DNA from: a bacterium
GTDB lineage: Bacteria > Bdellovibrionota > Bdellovibrionia > Bdellovibrionales > UBA1609
Assembly: GCA_021784635.1 (NCBI GenBank)
Contig: JAJYHS010000252.1
Location: 1-5,807, forward strand
Direction of reading: 5' to 3'
DNA: 5,807 bases
A program made the position numbers and the translations under genes. The notes below the pieces were generated by a model. That model was not told where the DNA came from. It was given only the letters and a program-made list of their open reading frames with translations, and searched no databases. The stretch's first letter is position 1. Each line of letters starts with the position of its first letter. This document shows positions 4,806-5,807 of this stretch, piece by piece.

Positions 4806-4815
4806 AAACATGTTT
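4806..4815. promoter_or_regulatory. Perfect 10-bp palindrome AAACATGTTT before the 83-residue ORF
   Basis: This palindrome lies about 20 bp upstream of the minus-strand ATG at 4786, between the end of the amber-interrupted frame and the ribosome site. It could be an operator. TTGCGC at 4832-4827 and TATATT at 4806-4801 resemble promoter boxes, but their spacing is too long. Confidence 0.2.
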
Positions 4816-4932
4816 TACTTATACCGGCGCAAATGAGCACACACGCCACGCGCCGTTATCGCTGAATAGACGCAAAACGCGAATCCACGCAGCTTCTCTT
4901 TCAGCAATCTTTTGTGTCTTATTTTCGACTGG

Positions 4933-5016
4933 CTATATTTGACTTAAAAGATCGGATACCAGGTCGACAGCCACTTTTGCCGATTTGTGACTTGTTTTGA
5001 TGTTTGTAATGACCAT
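4933..5016 (-). CDS. 27-residue peptide ORF, frame continues past an amber stop to 4819
   Basis: A short minus-strand ORF starts at ATG 5016 directly behind GAGAGGAGG and a six-base spacer, the strongest ribosome site in the window, and has its own promoter candidate. The 27 residues begin MVITNIKTSHKS and continue with an amphipathic stretch (AKVAVDLVSDLLSQI) likely to be helical. The stop is TAG at 4935-4933. The same frame then stays open for 37 more codons to a TAA at 4821-4819, reading PVENKTQKIAEREAAW and onward, plausible protein with several Glu, Lys and Arg residues. It is therefore either a true 27-residue peptide, a 64-residue gene broken by a nonsense change, or a readthrough product. 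The family is not recognised. A longer upstream extension of the frame to 5268 exists but overlaps the acetyltransferase gene on the same strand and lacks a start signal. Confidence 0.5.
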   Translation of the reverse strand: MVITNIKTSHKSAKVAVDLVSDLLSQI

Positions 5017-5046
5017 GATATCCTCCTCTCTTTTGAGATTTGTTCT

Positions 5047-5076
5047 ACAATATCTTTTTTCGTTCGACAAAATCAA
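5047..5076 (-). promoter_or_regulatory. Candidate promoter of the 27-codon ORF
   Basis: On the minus strand, TTGATT (5076-5071) and TATTGT (5052-5047) are 18 bp apart, each matching the sigma-70 consensus at four of six positions. Transcription from near 5040 would give a 24-nt leader ending in the GAGGAGG site. TTGTCG with TAGAAC is an overlapping alternative at 17 bp. Confidence 0.45.
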
Positions 5077-5131
5077 GCGAAATTTACTTTTCAACAAAAA
5101 ATTATTGGAGGGCAAATCGAGATGATCGACG

Positions 5132-5653
5132 TCACAAATTTTTTTCGAAATAAGAAAAATATAAATCGTTTCGCTTTGGCAAACCAAATTTTGCGTTATT
5201 GTATGGAAACGCTCCGGTAAGACCTGTCCGCTTATATCCCCGACGTTCGTACCACGAGATGAGCTCATTTCGTTGATTGATCACACACATCGTCATCTTC
5301 GTCGCGCCACTTCCCCGCGCAACATTTTCAGCTTGATCGAGAATTCGGCGACCCAAACCGTTGGCCTGCATTTCGGGATCAACTGTTAACATACCAAAAT
5401 AACAGGTTTGATCGCGTCTCATTTCGAGAGAAACGCATCCAACAAGACGGTCGGCCACATAAGCGCATAATATTTTCTTGTTTGGTTGCTTGATTTCAGC
5501 ACTCAATGTCGCCGGATCAGTGCGTTGCCCACCCAACAAATCGGCCTCTGTCGTCCAGCCTTTCTTTGATGATTCACCACGATAAGCCGAATTCACAAGT
5601 GCTGTTAAAGCGTCACAGTTCTGCATGGTTGCAATACAAAATTTGATATCCAT
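5132..5653 (-). CDS. GNAT-family N-acetyltransferase
   Basis: The 173-residue product spans a complete GNAT domain. The N terminus has a helical region with NSAYRGE followed by KGWTTEADLL (residues 31-40), a block seen in one GNAT subfamily. Strand VADRLVGCVSLE (66-77) precedes motif A, FGMLTVDPEMQANGLGRRIL (86-105), whose Q-A-N-G-L-G (96-101) is the acetyl-CoA pyrophosphate loop. Motif B is NELISWYERRGYKRTG (129-144), with the usual tyrosine. It should transfer an acetyl group from acetyl-CoA to an amine in the cytoplasm; the substrate cannot be told. The start ATG 5653 has no ribosome site. An in-frame TGA upstream leaves no better common start codon. The end is 115 bp from the 27-codon ORF on the same strand, which seems separately transcribed. 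Confidence 0.93.
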   Translation of the reverse strand: MDIKFCIATMQNCDALTALVNSAYRGESSKKGWTTEADLLGGQRTDPATLSAEIKQPNKKILCAYVADRLVGCVSLEMRRDQTCYFGMLTVDPEMQANGLGRRILDQAENVARGSGATKMTMCVINQRNELISWYERRGYKRTGLTGAFPYNNAKFGLPKRNDLYFSYFEKNL

Positions 5654-5662
5654 CGGCGATAG

Positions 5663-5691
5663 GTCATAGCACAGAGTTCAAACTGTCACAA
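5663..5691 (-). promoter_or_regulatory. Candidate promoter of the acetyltransferase gene
   Basis: TTGTGA (5691-5686) and TATGAC (5668-5663) are exactly 17 bp apart on the minus strand, four of six matches each. The predicted start near 5656 is only about three bases before the ATG at 5653. Together with the missing ribosome site, this suggests a leaderless message. Confidence 0.35.
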
Positions 5692-5703
5692 CATACGGCC
5701 AAA

Positions 5704-5807
5704 ATGGCAGCTCACTTACCGAAATCCTATCCGCAGACTCAATACAACGACCTCACCAGCGCGCGAGTTGTGGCACACAAATTGAAGATAAGAAATTCAG
5801 ATGTTCA
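5704..5807 (+). CDS. Possible start of a gene running off the right edge (partial)
   Basis: From ATG 5704 the plus strand stays open for 34 codons to the window edge, beginning MAAHLPKSYPQTQYNDL. It is divergent from the acetyltransferase gene. There is no good ribosome site, and an open run this short could be chance, so this is a weak call. No family is recognised. Confidence 0.25.
   Translation, partial: MAAHLPKSYPQTQYNDLTSARVVAHKLKIRNSDV

Noticed and set aside
5107..5220. Plus-strand GGAGGG followed nine bases later by ATG 5122 and a 32-codon ORF
   Set aside because: It runs antisense into the 3' end of the acetyltransferase gene, and its apparent ribosome site is probably coincidental; no promoter or homologue can be supported.
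1..5807. CRISPR array, insertion sequence or integrase gene
   Set aside because: No regularly spaced repeats and no transposase or recombinase motifs were found on either strand.

Overview
This window looks like a piece of a Gram-negative bacterial chromosome of moderate GC content, probably proteobacterial or Bdellovibrionota-like. The clues are a periplasmic di-haem cytochrome c, a lipobox-bearing lipoprotein, a small exported protein and an anaerobic-type haem-synthesis enzyme. The lineage is an inference only. Start codons are often TTG: hemN, the cytochrome and the small exported protein all appear to begin with it, the last two behind strong AGGGGG ribosome sites.

Layout. (1) Positions 1-939, minus strand: a two-gene unit of a cytochrome c4-type di-haem cytochrome followed 34 bp later by the N-terminal 90 codons of hemN, which runs off the left edge. 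(2) 1185-1766, plus: an isochorismatase-like hydrolase that lacks the usual nucleophilic cysteine, divergent from the cytochrome. (3) 1959-3163, plus: two unrecognised exported proteins, a 250-residue lipoprotein and a 118-residue protein with a signal peptide and two cysteines. The DNA before the lipoprotein is rich in palindromes and repeats. (4) 3396-4110, plus: a HigBA-type toxin-antitoxin operon, toxin first, with an ATGA overlap and a palindromic operator candidate. (5) 4141-4249: two 12-bp tandem repeats directly next to the 3' end of a minus-strand tRNA-Gln(UUG) gene. A degenerate copy of the tRNA 3' end (with its trailing A-tract) lies upstream of the toxin, so the toxin-antitoxin pair may be the remnant of something inserted at the tRNA. 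(6) 4535-5653, minus: a GNAT acetyltransferase, then a 27-codon ORF with a very strong ribosome site whose frame stays open for 37 codons beyond an amber stop, then an unrecognised 83-residue ORF. (7) The right edge may hold the start of another plus-strand gene.

How the genes work together. Cytochrome c plus HemN makes sense as a respiration and haem-supply unit. Toxin and antitoxin are a self-contained pair. The other genes look independent. I see no CRISPR array, no transposase or integrase gene and no rRNA. Nothing here proves a new system. The best leads are the tRNA-Gln insertion-site signature around the toxin-antitoxin module, and the small-ORF cluster at 4535-5016.
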